From Chryseobacterium pennipullorum (GTDB lineage: Bacteria; Bacteroidota; Bacteroidia; Flavobacteriales; Weeksellaceae), in NCBI RefSeq assembly GCF_003384725.1, contig NZ_QNVV01000013.1, positions 1-64,000 on the forward strand: DNA of 64,000 nt, read 5' to 3'. A program made the translations under genes and the position numbers. Positions 32,393-41,655 of this stretch are shown here, piece after piece. Below the pieces are notes generated by a model, which was not told the DNA's origin, did not search any database, and saw only the letters and a program-made list of their open reading frames with translations. Positions within the stretch are counted from its first letter, which is position 1. Every line of letters begins with the position of its first letter.

Positions 32393-33775
32393 TTAAAAAT
32401 GCACTTGTTTTATCTCCTCTTCAATTTCCTTAGGGGTTTCGTCTTCGGATTTCACAAAAATCATGGTGACCAAAGCACCGATAAGCATGCAGACTCCTCC
32501 CACTACTACATAATCCATGGCCTGTTTTCCAAAGATATTGCTTACAATGGGTCCTCCAAAGATTCCGTTGATGATCTGCGGAATCACGATAAAGAAATTG
32601 AAAATTCCCATATAAACACCCATCTTTCTTTGGGGAATCACTTCGATGAGCATTGCATAAGGCATTGCCAGAATACTTGCCCAGGCAAATCCCAGCCCGA
32701 TCATGGAAATCCAAAGGTTATTGATGTCTTTTATAAAATACATGGAGATCAGCCCCAATCCACCGCAAAGCAAAGCTAAGGCGTGCGTCTGTTTCTTACC
32801 TATCCATTTGGCTATCGGGGTCAATAAAAATGCAAACGGAATAGCCCACAGGTTATACATTCCAAAGAGCTTACCGGTTAGGTCGCCTGCATCGTTAAAT
32901 GCTTTGGAATGGGTATCTTCCGGCGAAAGCCCGAAATGATGGGTTGCCACAGCGCTGGTAGTAAATACCCACATGGTAAATAAAGCAAACCAGGAGAAAA
33001 ACTGTACGGCTCCCAGTTTTTTCATTTGGGGAGGAATGGTCGCAAAGTCTTTAAAAATATCTGAAAATTTAGAATGCTGCTCTGTTTCTTTTTTATCCTG
33101 TTCAAATTCTGCAAACTCCTGTGGTGAATATTCTCTGGTGGTAACAATTGTATAAAGTATGGCTGCTAAAAGCAATGCTGCGCCCACATAAAAAGAGTAA
33201 ATCACATTATCCGCCACAAAGCCTTCTGGTGCCACATTGGAAACCCCAAGTCGGGTAAGCCAGTCCGGAAGGTACGATCCTAAAACAGCTCCTATCCCAA
33301 TGAGAATGGTCTGAACAGAAAATCCTACCGTACCCTGATGTTTGGGAAGCATATCTCCTACCAAAGCTCTGAAAGGTTCCATTGCAATATTAACGGAAGC
33401 ATCCATCATCGCCAGAAAGATAACTGCAAGTAAAAGGGCACTGGCGGCAAACATATGCGTGATGGAAGCCGCATTAGGGAGCAGCACCAATCCTACGGCA
33501 CATAAGACAGCCCCAATCAGGAAGTAAGGTTTTCTTCTCCCCAATGGACTCCAAGTATTGTCTCCCATATGCCCGATGATGGGCTGAACAATAAGTCCGG
33601 TAATTGGTGCTACGAGCCAGAACCACGACAATTCGTGAACATCAGCTCCCAAATTGGCAAGGATACGGCTGGCATTTCCATTCTGCAGCCCAAATGCCAT
33701 CTGAATTCCTAAGAATCCCATGCTCATATTGATAATCTGAGCAAGTGAAAGTTCCGGTTTTATTTTTTTTGCCAT
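32393..33775 (-). CDS. Sugar MFS transporter (maltose/SLC45-like)
   Basis: A 460-residue major-facilitator permease with 12 likely membrane helices. It has the family signature GHMGDNTWSPLGRRKPYFLIGA after helix 2, split here as GHMGDNTW and SPLGRRKPYF, and an R/K-rich central loop after EYSPQEFAEF. The SPLGRRRP-type signature belongs to the GPH/SLC45 branch, which imports sucrose or maltose with protons. It ends the second operon of the starch locus, behind GH13 and the NTF2-like gene. Import of maltose or small maltodextrins from the periplasm is the natural inference. Confidence 0.88.
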   Translation of the reverse strand: MAKKIKPELSLAQIINMSMGFLGIQMAFGLQNGNASRILANLGADVHELSWFWLVAPITGLIVQPIIGHMGDNTWSPLGRRKPYFLIGAVLCAVGLVLLPNAASITHMFAASALLLAVIFLAMMDASVNIAMEPFRALVGDMLPKHQGTVGFSVQTILIGIGAVLGSYLPDWLTRLGVSNVAPEGFVADNVIYSFYVGAALLLAAILYTIVTTREYSPQEFAEFEQDKKETEQHSKFSDIFKDFATIPPQMKKLGAVQFFSWFALFTMWVFTTSAVATHHFGLSPEDTHSKAFNDAGDLTGKLFGMYNLWAIPFAFLLTPIAKWIGKKQTHALALLCGGLGLISMYFIKDINNLWISMIGLGFAWASILAMPYAMLIEVIPQRKMGVYMGIFNFFIVIPQIINGIFGGPIVSNIFGKQAMDYVVVGGVCMLIGALVTMIFVKSEDETPKEIEEEIKQVHF

Positions 33776-33785
33776 TTATTTGGTT

Positions 33786-34307
33786 TTATTTTGATTTTAA
33801 CTGTTGAATCAGGGCGTCTTCAAGTACCGTCTTTTCGGCAACCACTTTGTCTACAACATCATTGGGAACCGTCATGGAAAGGACATACTGTCTGATTTTC
33901 CAGCTTCCGTTGATCTTTTCTACGACACCGGATCCCCTGCATATCTTCATTTGAGTATCCAACAGCTCGTCGAACCATGCTAGTTTTCCGTCTTTACTGA
34001 AATGAATATTTCTTTTGAGTGCGGTAAAATTCCAGGTCTTTTTTTTATCAAAGTGCGGCTTAGCCCACACCATAAATTCTTTTTTATTCCAGATTTCTGT
34101 GGCATCTGTTCCTATAAAGGTAGATTCTTCTGCAAAATAGTTGAAATACGTATTGTAATCAGCTTTTGCTGCCGCGACGTTAAAAGCATCAAGCATCGAG
34201 CTGATTTCAGACTTTTCTTTTTCAAATTGACCTTTTGACTGTGCAGAGAGTAAGGAAAATCCAAACAGAAGCAGAATAAACGACTGGAGTGTTATTAATT
34301 TTTTCAT
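33786..34307 (-). CDS. Secreted NTF2/SnoaL-like protein
   Basis: A 173-residue exported protein. The signal peptide (KKLITLQSFILLLFGFSLLSAQ) is followed by a cone-shaped NTF2-like fold pattern: ISSMLDAFNVAAAKADYNTYFNYFAEESTFIGTD is a helix pair then strand, here cited only as residues about 37-70. The C-terminus has the INGSWKIRQYVLSMTVP strand pair. Bacteroidota paralogues are annotated as nuclear transport factor 2 family. A second copy is at 59031-59531. Ligand or activity unknown. It lies 9-10 bases from both neighbours in the starch operon. Confidence 0.82.
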   Translation of the reverse strand: MKKLITLQSFILLLFGFSLLSAQSKGQFEKEKSEISSMLDAFNVAAAKADYNTYFNYFAEESTFIGTDATEIWNKKEFMVWAKPHFDKKKTWNFTALKRNIHFSKDGKLAWFDELLDTQMKICRGSGVVEKINGSWKIRQYVLSMTVPNDVVDKVVAEKTVLEDALIQQLKSK

Positions 34308-34316
34308 GGGTAATAC

Positions 34317-36176
34317 TTATTTTTCAAGTTCGATAATCAGTGAGGTTTTTGCTGGAATACTAAGTGTATTCTGCAGTATTATTTCTTTTCCGGAGATCAC
34401 TTCTTTTCCTTTTGTAAATCCTTCCAGTGATTCCTCAAAGCGGTTAAGAGGTACGGCCTGGTCTTTGTCATTATTGTTGATCATTACCATTACGCTTTCT
34501 TTATCATTGTATCTGAAGTAGGTGAAAACGTTATTTTCCGGGGTAAAGTTTTTGGTTTTCCCGGTATGAATCACTTCTTTTCCTTTTCTCCAGTTTAACA
34601 GCTTTTGTGTAAAATGGAAGAATTCTTTCTGTTCCGGAGTCTGCATAGCGGGGCTGAACGCATTCTGTTTATCAGATTTCCAGCCTCCCGGAAAATCTCT
34701 TCGGATATCTGCATCACCTCCTTTTTCCTTATTACCACGCATTCCTATTTCGGATCCATAATAAATCTGGGGGATACCGCGGACTGTTGAAATAAGGGTT
34801 AATCCCATTTTGTAAGCCTTAGGATCTGCATTAAAGATTTCGTTCCACCTTTCAGTATCGTGATTTTCAAAGAACACCAGCAGATTATTGATATCCGGAT
34901 AGAGGAAATCACTGGTCATGGCATCATAAATCTTATTCATACCCGCATTCCAGCCTTGTTTTTCTTTGAAGGCGCGGGGCATTTCTGCAAATAATACAAA
35001 ATCCATTACGGAAGGAAGGTTAGAATTATAACCCGCAGCTTCTCCGGTCTTGGAGTTCTTCTGCCATGCCGAAATATGTCCGGGTGTAGAAAGCCAGGTT
35101 TCTCCCACGATGTTAAACTTCGGATATTCATCTGTGATCGCTTTGGCCCATTGGGCCATGGCCTCTTTATCATTGTAAGGATAGGTATCTACACGGAACC
35201 CACCCAGTTCGGCATATTCTATCCACCAGATGGCATTTTGGGTCAGGTATTTTAAAACCAGAGGATTTTTCTGGTTAATATCCGGCATCGTTGTATCAAA
35301 CCATCCGTCGAGTGCATATTTTTTATCGATTTCCGATGCGTTGGTATCGAATTGAGAGGTGATCTTATAGTTGGATCTTTTGAATCCTTTTTCGCCATCA
35401 CTGAACCAGTGGATCCAGTCTTTTGTAGGAAGATCTTTGATCATCCAGTGGGAAACTCCCCAGTGGTTGGTCACATAATCCATGACCAGTTTCATATTTC
35501 TTTTATTCAATTCCCGGGAAAGGGTCTTGTAGTCTTCATTGGTTCCGTACCGGGAATCAATCTTATACAGATCGGTCTGGGCATATCCGTGGTAGGAATA
35601 GACTTTTTCATTATCTTCGTTTACAGGCGTTAACCAAACTGCCGTTGCACCCAGGTTTTGGATATAATCGAGATGATTAATAATTCCCTTTAAATCACCT
35701 CCATGCCTTCCGTTGGGCATACTGCGATCGGCTTTTTCTATTAAATCCGGAGTGGAATCATTCTTTTCGTCACCGTTCGCGAAGCGGTCCGGCATGATCA
35801 GATACATCACATCTTTTGAGGTATAAGACTCCCGGTCGGCAGATCCGGAATTTCTTTGCTTGAGCTCATAGACGTAGGAGCCCAGCGTTTTTTTATTTTT
35901 TTTAATATTGATGGTAAACTTAGGAACGGTAATTTCATTGGTATTGACCGTAATAAAAACATAATTCGGGTTTTCTACTTTCTGAAGATCCTTGATCTGT
36001 ATCCCGTCCGAAAGGCTGATTTCCTGGCCGGCAATTCCTTTTCCGTACACAAGAATCTGAAGTTCGGGATTTTTCATTCCTTTCCACCAAAATGAAGGCT
36101 CTACCCTTTCCAGTGCTTTTTGAGAAAAAGCAGCTGATGCTGCCGATAATGCTATGATACAATATAACTTCTTCAT
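34317..36176 (-). CDS. susA: GH13 alpha-amylase / neopullulanase-like enzyme
   Basis: A 619-residue exported glycoside hydrolase. A signal peptide (1-18) precedes a cyclomaltodextrinase-type N-terminal domain (PSFWWKGMKNPELQILVYG, 27-45). The GH13 barrel carries nucleophile D330 (GFRVDTYPY), acid E359 (NIVGETW) and D440 (FFENHDTE). It should cut alpha-1,4 links in maltodextrins or cyclodextrins in the periplasm, like SusA. It has no lipobox. It sits in the second starch operon, upstream of the NTF2-like gene and the sugar MFS. The susA name is by analogy. Confidence 0.92.
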   Translation of the reverse strand: MKKLYCIIALSAASAAFSQKALERVEPSFWWKGMKNPELQILVYGKGIAGQEISLSDGIQIKDLQKVENPNYVFITVNTNEITVPKFTINIKKNKKTLGSYVYELKQRNSGSADRESYTSKDVMYLIMPDRFANGDEKNDSTPDLIEKADRSMPNGRHGGDLKGIINHLDYIQNLGATAVWLTPVNEDNEKVYSYHGYAQTDLYKIDSRYGTNEDYKTLSRELNKRNMKLVMDYVTNHWGVSHWMIKDLPTKDWIHWFSDGEKGFKRSNYKITSQFDTNASEIDKKYALDGWFDTTMPDINQKNPLVLKYLTQNAIWWIEYAELGGFRVDTYPYNDKEAMAQWAKAITDEYPKFNIVGETWLSTPGHISAWQKNSKTGEAAGYNSNLPSVMDFVLFAEMPRAFKEKQGWNAGMNKIYDAMTSDFLYPDINNLLVFFENHDTERWNEIFNADPKAYKMGLTLISTVRGIPQIYYGSEIGMRGNKEKGGDADIRRDFPGGWKSDKQNAFSPAMQTPEQKEFFHFTQKLLNWRKGKEVIHTGKTKNFTPENNVFTYFRYNDKESVMVMINNNDKDQAVPLNRFEESLEGFTKGKEVISGKEIILQNTLSIPAKTSLIIELEK

Positions 36177-36187
36177 AATTTTTTATT

Positions 36188-37237
36188 TCAATTTTGAGTA
36201 TACCCAATGCAAAACAACGTTTCTCCTTTGTTCACAGGAGGTGTACCTACTTTATACAGGATGGTTCCTTCGGAATCGGAAACGATATCCTGTATTTTAT
36301 TTCCAAACTCATCTGTTATGTAACCGAGCAGCTGTTTTTTCTTAACGGGATCTCCGCTTTTCAAATCACTGTAGAAAATTCCCGTTTCCGGAACACGGAT
36401 GTAATCCTGACGGTTTAAATAGATCGCTGCCTTAGGACTTTTAAGTTTTGATTTTCTTCTTACATAAACGCCGGAATGTTCTAACATATTATACACTGCT
36501 TTTTTAATCAGGTCGACATTTTCCTTCTGCACGGTTCCCAGTTTTCCCGCTTCTATGCTTAATGCCGTAATTCCATGCTGCACGGCCTGTTTGAAGGCAT
36601 ATTTTGCGGGCTCTTGCGGTGTAAGGTTGTAAGGGTACGATACAATATGCTTTATTTCAGACTGAACGGACAGTTCATGAGCCATCTGTGTATTCTGAGG
36701 AGTGTCTTTCCTGTCATAGTAACAGACAAAGGGTAAAAGATCTTCATTGGCATCACCACCATGAATATCCAGAAAAACAGTAGAACGGGCAATGATTTCT
36801 CTGGTCATAAAGTCTGCGATCTGGTCTGTAGCAGTTCCGTTGGGTGATCCGGGAAAAGCATTATTGAGGTTTTTGTGATCTGACGGATTAATAAAAGGGG
36901 TTCTCCTGTGAAAAGCTTCGACATTGGCAACGGGAACAATAATAAGAGTTCCGTAAACAAATGATGCATCTATCTCCTTTGTGATTTCCTGAACAGCAAC
37001 AATAGGCGGATATTCATATCCGTGAATTCCTGCAACAATGCTGAAAACAGGGCCTTTTTCTTTTCCTTTAATAAGTATAACCGGAAGACGGGTTTCTTTT
37101 GAACCGGCTGTCATGGTAAAAACGGTATCTTTTCGAAAAGGACCTTTCTGCTCCAGCATCCGGCTTATCTTCTGTGCATCTGCCAACGGCCCCATTATAC
37201 CCGACAACAATAAAACGGTCTTAAGAATAGATTTCAT
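36188..37237 (-). CDS. Succinylglutamate desuccinylase/aspartoacylase (M14-type) family
   Basis: A 349-residue zinc hydrolase. The signal peptide KSILKTVLLLSGIMGPLADAQ is split here as KSILKTVLLL and SGIMGPLADAQ. It shows the Zn-binding IHGYEYPP (H and E) and FLDIHGGD (H), plus LSIEAG with the catalytic Glu and a C-terminal lipoyl-like domain (TGIFYSDLKSGDPVKKKQLLG, 21 residues). Family members cleave N-acyl amino acids or peptides; here it should act in the periplasm. Its presence inside a starch operon is unexpected. It lies 11 bases before the GH13 gene. Confidence 0.88.
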   Translation of the reverse strand: MKSILKTVLLLSGIMGPLADAQKISRMLEQKGPFRKDTVFTMTAGSKETRLPVILIKGKEKGPVFSIVAGIHGYEYPPIVAVQEITKEIDASFVYGTLIIVPVANVEAFHRRTPFINPSDHKNLNNAFPGSPNGTATDQIADFMTREIIARSTVFLDIHGGDANEDLLPFVCYYDRKDTPQNTQMAHELSVQSEIKHIVSYPYNLTPQEPAKYAFKQAVQHGITALSIEAGKLGTVQKENVDLIKKAVYNMLEHSGVYVRRKSKLKSPKAAIYLNRQDYIRVPETGIFYSDLKSGDPVKKKQLLGYITDEFGNKIQDIVSDSEGTILYKVGTPPVNKGETLFCIGYTQN

Positions 37238-37262
37238 AGATTTAAAGATAATGAAATATATT

Positions 37263-38249
37263 TTATTCCTTGATTTTTAAAGACTTTTCTGCAATTTTTC
37301 CTGCCAGCCAGCTCACATAAAACAGCTGAAAGCTATGATATACCATTACCGGTAATAAAAACAGTACTTTTTGCTCATCCGGAACGTTTAAAACCAGCAG
37401 AAAAAGACTTCCGTGAACCAGTGACTTTTTCGAACCGCAGAATGTTACGGCTATTGTATCCTGAGCGTTCAATCTCATCTTCCGTGCGATCCATTTAAGA
37501 ATATTATAGACCGTAAAAAAGAGAAAAACCACACTTAAGGCCAGGATTAAAAAGACCACCGGAGGAACAGAACTGAAAACATTTCCGATAAATGCGGTCG
37601 AGAAGCTTTCGTAAACGATCAGTAAAATAATTAAGCGGTCAAATTCCGCAATGACATTTGAATATTTTATGATCCATTTTTTGAAAACAGGATTTAATAA
37701 GACCCCTAAAATAATGGGTAATAAAACTTTGATCAGAAGCTGCTGTACAATTTCACTGTGATTTCCGGGACCGGCATCCGAAGTTAAGAAAAAGCTCATC
37801 AGCAATGGAGTCATAACAATTCCGATCAACCCAGAAATAGACGCGTTAAAAATTGCTGATGTAACATTTCCTTTCGCGATAGAAACCATTACCACAGATG
37901 AAGAAACAGTGGAAGGCAGAGAGGCAAGGAAAAATACAGCCAGCCAGATATCATAATATTCAGAACCTTTTACCCACGGATAAAAGATCAGAACCAAAAG
38001 GGGAAAAATAATAAACGTTCCGGACTGGATCAGCAAATGAAGCTTCCAGTTTGAAATATCCTTTACTACTTCTTTCAGATTAAGCTTAAGCCCGTACAGA
38101 AGAAAAATACCTGCAATACCCCAGTCTATAAATGCTGAAAGATTAAAATAACTGTTGTAGGATTCTTTAAACGGGATCAGTTTTGCCATGACGACCATCA
38201 GGATCAACAGAAGAAGAAATACATTTTGCTTATTAAATATTTTAGCCAT
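37263..38249 (-). CDS. Bile acid:sodium symporter (BASS) family transporter
   Basis: A 328-residue membrane protein with about ten helices, from the ATG at 38249 (MAKIFNKQNVFLL); an earlier in-frame ATG lies inside the GH97 terminator. It matches the bacterial YfeH/P7-type branch: GIAGIFLLYGLKLNL, LPSTVSSSVVMVSIAKGN, and the FCGSKKSLVHGS motif. Bacterial members carry organic anions with sodium. The substrate is unknown. It is the first gene of the second starch operon, followed by the M14 enzyme; the pair may import and cut a periplasmic acyl compound. Confidence 0.88.
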   Translation of the reverse strand: MAKIFNKQNVFLLLLILMVVMAKLIPFKESYNSYFNLSAFIDWGIAGIFLLYGLKLNLKEVVKDISNWKLHLLIQSGTFIIFPLLVLIFYPWVKGSEYYDIWLAVFFLASLPSTVSSSVVMVSIAKGNVTSAIFNASISGLIGIVMTPLLMSFFLTSDAGPGNHSEIVQQLLIKVLLPIILGVLLNPVFKKWIIKYSNVIAEFDRLIILLIVYESFSTAFIGNVFSSVPPVVFLILALSVVFLFFTVYNILKWIARKMRLNAQDTIAVTFCGSKKSLVHGSLFLLVLNVPDEQKVLFLLPVMVYHSFQLFYVSWLAGKIAEKSLKIKE

Positions 38250-38277
38250 CAACATTAAGGGATAGAATTTTACACAT

Positions 38278-38310
38278 AAAAAAACCCTTAAAGGCAAAAA
38301 CCTTTAAGGA
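38278..38310 (-). terminator. Terminator after the GH97 gene
   Basis: CCTTAAAGG pairs with CCTTTAAGG around a CAAAAA loop; on the minus strand it runs into seven T residues. It separates the susCDE-GH97 operon from the BASS-led operon. Confidence 0.88.
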
Positions 38311-38329
38311 TTATAAAGTTAAGAAATAT

Positions 38330-40486
38330 TTATTTTACAGGCTTGATAGAGATCGCGAAACCACCGCTTCTTACCATTTTAAAATTAATTTTAGACTTGC
38401 TTGTAATCTGTTTCTTATAGATATTATAACTTTGAGGATTGTCAATATAATCAGCATCTTTTCCATCTTCATAGATCGTTGCTTCATATTTCTTTCCTTT
38501 ATCCAGGAAGGAGAAATCTACAGTATACTCCCTTTTGTTTTCATCGGTAATACCACCCACAAACCAGTTTTCGGTACCTTTTGCCTTTCTGGCGGTGATC
38601 ACATAATCACCCGGCTCTGCAGACAAAATTTTTGTATCATCCCAGTCTGCGGCCACATCTTTGATGAACTGGAAGGCATCCATATGCTTTTTATAGTTCT
38701 CAGGGAGGTCAGCAGCCATCTGAAGCGGCATATACATCGTTACATACAATGCAAGCTGTTTTGCCAAAGTGGTTTTCACAAAGCGGTTGTCTCCCGGGAA
38801 GTAGTAGTCGAGCTTTGTCTGGAAGATACCCGGTGTATAGTCCATAGATCCACCCATCCATCTTGTAAAAGGAAGAACGGTCTGATGGTCCGGCTTGTTT
38901 CCTCCGAATGCTTCATATTCTGTTCCACGGGCTGCTTCTGCAGAAATATAGTTCGGATAGGTACGGCTTTCTCCGGTTGGACGTACAGATTCGTGAGAGT
39001 TGATCATAATTTTATAGTCATTTGCCTTTTCAGCAATTCTATAATAATGGTTGATCGTCCACTGAGAATAGTGGTGTTCTCCCCTAGGGATAATATCTCC
39101 TACATATCCTGTTTTCACAGCATCGTATCCATATTTATTCATGGTCTGGAATGCTTTATCTGCCCATCTTTCATAATTGGTTGCAGATCCTGACGTCTCA
39201 TGGTGCATAATCAGCTTGATCCCTTTTGAATGCGCATAGTCATTCAGCATTTTGATGTCAAAGTCCGGATAAGGCGTAACGAAGTCAAAAACATATTCTT
39301 TGGAGTGACCGAACCAGTCTTCCCATCCGATATTCCATCCTTCGATCAACAGTCCCTGAAATCCGTTTTCAGCAGCAAAGTCAATATACTCTTTTACTTT
39401 GGTATTGTTAGCAGCGTGTTTTCCGTTTGGAGTCAGCTTATTAAAGTCTGTTTTCCCCAAATGAACGTTTTCAGCTGTAGAATAGGCCCACTGTGATTTT
39501 CCAATGATCATTTCCCACCAAACCCCCATATATTTTGTAGGGTGAATGTAAGAGGTATCCGTATATTTTGTAGGCTCATTCAGGTTAAAGATCATTTTGG
39601 AATCCATTACTTCTTCTGCTTTCGGTGCAACGATAATGGTTCTCCACGGGGTTACCGAAGGAGTTTGGATGTATCCTTTTGCTCCCTGTCTGTCTGCGGT
39701 CAAATGCGTTTTGAACTTATAATTCTGGGCATCCACTTCAAGGTGCGAAGCCGGGTAATCCAGTACAGCTGCTTCAGCTACATTGATGTACAGAGGCTGT
39801 TTTCCTTCTTTTTTCAGCATCAATGGGGATTGTACCGCATTTTTCACCAAAGACTGTGAAGCGTTGGCATCATAAGCTTTATCCCATTTTGCAGGAATTT
39901 CAGAAACTTTTGTTTCCTGATACTGGTATTCCTGGGAATCATAATCTGCCACCATCCACCAGGCCTTCATATCGGTTGGGAAATCGATCTCCGAATCTTC
40001 TTCTCTGATAACGAAATAATTAAGATTTTTCTGCTGTGGGAATTCATATCTGAACCCAAGCCCATCATTGAAAAGTCTGAATTTCACCACAATGCTCCTG
40101 TCTGTAGAAGCCTGATTCAGCGTAACCGCCAATTCGTTGTAGTGATTGATATAATTTTTCTTTTCTCCTAAAACCGGCTGCCAGGTCTCGTTTTTGGAGT
40201 CTCTTTTTTCATCTACCTTTGCAAAACCGTTATTCAAATCGAATTTTGCATCTTCTGGTTTGGCAATTTCAGAAGCAAATTTTATGGCTGTGTCTTTAAA
40301 TAATCTCAATCCCAATTTAGAATCTTCAACCACTACTGCGCCATTGTATTTCAGGTTATAGTAAGGTACTCCTTCTTTCAACTGGAAGCTCATTTCAAAC
40401 TTCCCATCCGGAGATTTTAAAGATTGTGCTTTCACACCTGCAAACATCATTGAGAGCAAAAGCGCTCCAACTGTAATTTTCTTCAT
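38330..40486 (-). CDS. susB: GH97 alpha-glucosidase (SusB-like)
   Basis: A 718-residue exported glycoside hydrolase of family GH97. The signal peptide ends near MMFAGVKAQ. An N-terminal beta-sandwich (to about 280) precedes a TIM barrel with the inverting-type residues in LLIEGWNIGWEDWF and HESVRPTGESRTYPN (Glu). A C-terminal beta domain follows. Calcium-dependent SusB releases glucose from maltodextrins in the periplasm. Fourth gene of the operon after susE, with a hairpin in the gap that may lower its expression. Confidence 0.93.
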   Translation of the reverse strand: MKKITVGALLLSMMFAGVKAQSLKSPDGKFEMSFQLKEGVPYYNLKYNGAVVVEDSKLGLRLFKDTAIKFASEIAKPEDAKFDLNNGFAKVDEKRDSKNETWQPVLGEKKNYINHYNELAVTLNQASTDRSIVVKFRLFNDGLGFRYEFPQQKNLNYFVIREEDSEIDFPTDMKAWWMVADYDSQEYQYQETKVSEIPAKWDKAYDANASQSLVKNAVQSPLMLKKEGKQPLYINVAEAAVLDYPASHLEVDAQNYKFKTHLTADRQGAKGYIQTPSVTPWRTIIVAPKAEEVMDSKMIFNLNEPTKYTDTSYIHPTKYMGVWWEMIIGKSQWAYSTAENVHLGKTDFNKLTPNGKHAANNTKVKEYIDFAAENGFQGLLIEGWNIGWEDWFGHSKEYVFDFVTPYPDFDIKMLNDYAHSKGIKLIMHHETSGSATNYERWADKAFQTMNKYGYDAVKTGYVGDIIPRGEHHYSQWTINHYYRIAEKANDYKIMINSHESVRPTGESRTYPNYISAEAARGTEYEAFGGNKPDHQTVLPFTRWMGGSMDYTPGIFQTKLDYYFPGDNRFVKTTLAKQLALYVTMYMPLQMAADLPENYKKHMDAFQFIKDVAADWDDTKILSAEPGDYVITARKAKGTENWFVGGITDENKREYTVDFSFLDKGKKYEATIYEDGKDADYIDNPQSYNIYKKQITSKSKINFKMVRSGGFAISIKPVK

Positions 40487-40503
40487 AATGACTATTTATT
40501 AAC

Positions 40504-40542
40504 TTAAAAAATAAATAAAGTGCTGCAGTAAAGCAGCACTTT
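40504..40542 (-). terminator. Hairpin between susE and GH97 (attenuator)
   Basis: AAAGTGCTGC pairs perfectly with GCAGCACTTT around AGTAAA. On the minus strand it runs into TTTATTTATTTTTTAAG, so it may terminate part of the transcription before GH97. Confidence 0.75.
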
Positions 40543-40565
40543 GCTTTAATTAAATCTGATTTTAT

Positions 40566-41636
40566 TTAGAATACCGGAACTACAGAGTACTCCCCTGTGA
40601 TATCATTGAAGTACACATCATAATTAAATGAACTTGTTAAAGGGATATTGGCACCTCCAATGGTTGTAACTCCAAAAAACTCCTGAGCAATCCCCCAACT
40701 TGTTGTCCAGTCATGATTAGCTCTGAACTTAAATTCTCCTTCATTCATTGCTACTTTTTTCTTCACCCAGATATGAGGATCAAAGGTTGATTTTTCTAAA
40801 TCTACATCTGTATTCCAGTCTCCTGAAGCCGTTCCAATCATGGATATAGTAGTATAGGAAACTGTAGGGTCACTGATCGCCGTTAAAGTATACTTTAATG
40901 TATTGATATCAATGGTCAATTTATAATATCCAGCTGCAGCAACTGGAATATTGGAGGATCCCCCGCCCGCTAACAGACTACCTGCAGAAGCTCCCATTCC
41001 ATATTGAGGATCCCACGATCCCGGATTCTGAATAAGCTTAAATCCACCTGCCGCAAAATATCCCGTGTAGGAATATATGCCTGCCGTGGCAGATTTTTGT
41101 AAAGGATAAAGTTTTGCATTGGTCGCAGAATTATCCCAGCCTCCAGCAGTAGCATCACCCACAAGATAAAGGTCAGTATAATTGTATACAGGTCCTAAGA
41201 TATAAGGGGTCAGCGTAAGCATTAAGGTATTAGAATGATAATTTCCATATCCCACAGCAGTTTTTAACCGTACTTCTATCTGATTGGGTTCATTCCCTAT
41301 CGCTCCCATGCTTAATAATAAGGTATTAAGCTGCTTATTGGTCATAACGAAAGGAGAAGTTGCCACATCTACAGTTTTACTGTTTTTAAAATTTTCGCCT
41401 TTAATTCCGAATTCAATTTTCGAAGAAGAAACGATAGGCTGATCAAATGCCGGTTTTGCCCATGTAAAAGTAATGGCTGTAGCATCCAGATGATCTTTAT
41501 CCAAAATAACCTCAGTTTTATCTGATGATATTTTGCTCTGGGCAGTTTCAGTAAGCATCACCTGGTCATCCTCTGAACAGGAAATAACCAGAAAACCAAT
41601 GAAGGCCAGTGTTAATATTTTAAAAAAATGTTTCAT
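40566..41636 (-). CDS. susE: SusE/SusF-type outer-membrane starch-binding lipoprotein
   Basis: A 356-residue lipoprotein. The lipobox LVISC ends at residue 20 and is followed by SEDDQ, as in surface-exposed Bacteroidota lipoproteins. The N-terminal half looks like a SusE Ig-like domain (ITFTWAKPAFDQPIVSSSKI, 20 residues). The C-terminal half has two starch-binding-like modules (around LYLVGDATAGGWDN and ISMIGTASGDWNTD) with the W-N-D pattern. It should hold maltodextrin at the cell surface beside SusC/D. It is third in the operon. Confidence 0.9.
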   Translation of the reverse strand: MKHFFKILTLAFIGFLVISCSEDDQVMLTETAQSKISSDKTEVILDKDHLDATAITFTWAKPAFDQPIVSSSKIEFGIKGENFKNSKTVDVATSPFVMTNKQLNTLLLSMGAIGNEPNQIEVRLKTAVGYGNYHSNTLMLTLTPYILGPVYNYTDLYLVGDATAGGWDNSATNAKLYPLQKSATAGIYSYTGYFAAGGFKLIQNPGSWDPQYGMGASAGSLLAGGGSSNIPVAAAGYYKLTIDINTLKYTLTAISDPTVSYTTISMIGTASGDWNTDVDLEKSTFDPHIWVKKKVAMNEGEFKFRANHDWTTSWGIAQEFFGVTTIGGANIPLTSSFNYDVYFNDITGEYSVVPVF

Positions 41637-41655
41637 TTTTAGTTTCTGTTTGAGA

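Noticed and set aside
32225..32779. Plus-strand frame starting in the pirin-MFS gap
   Set aside because: Most of it overlaps the sugar MFS in antisense, its composition is unlike a protein, and no promoter element precedes it.
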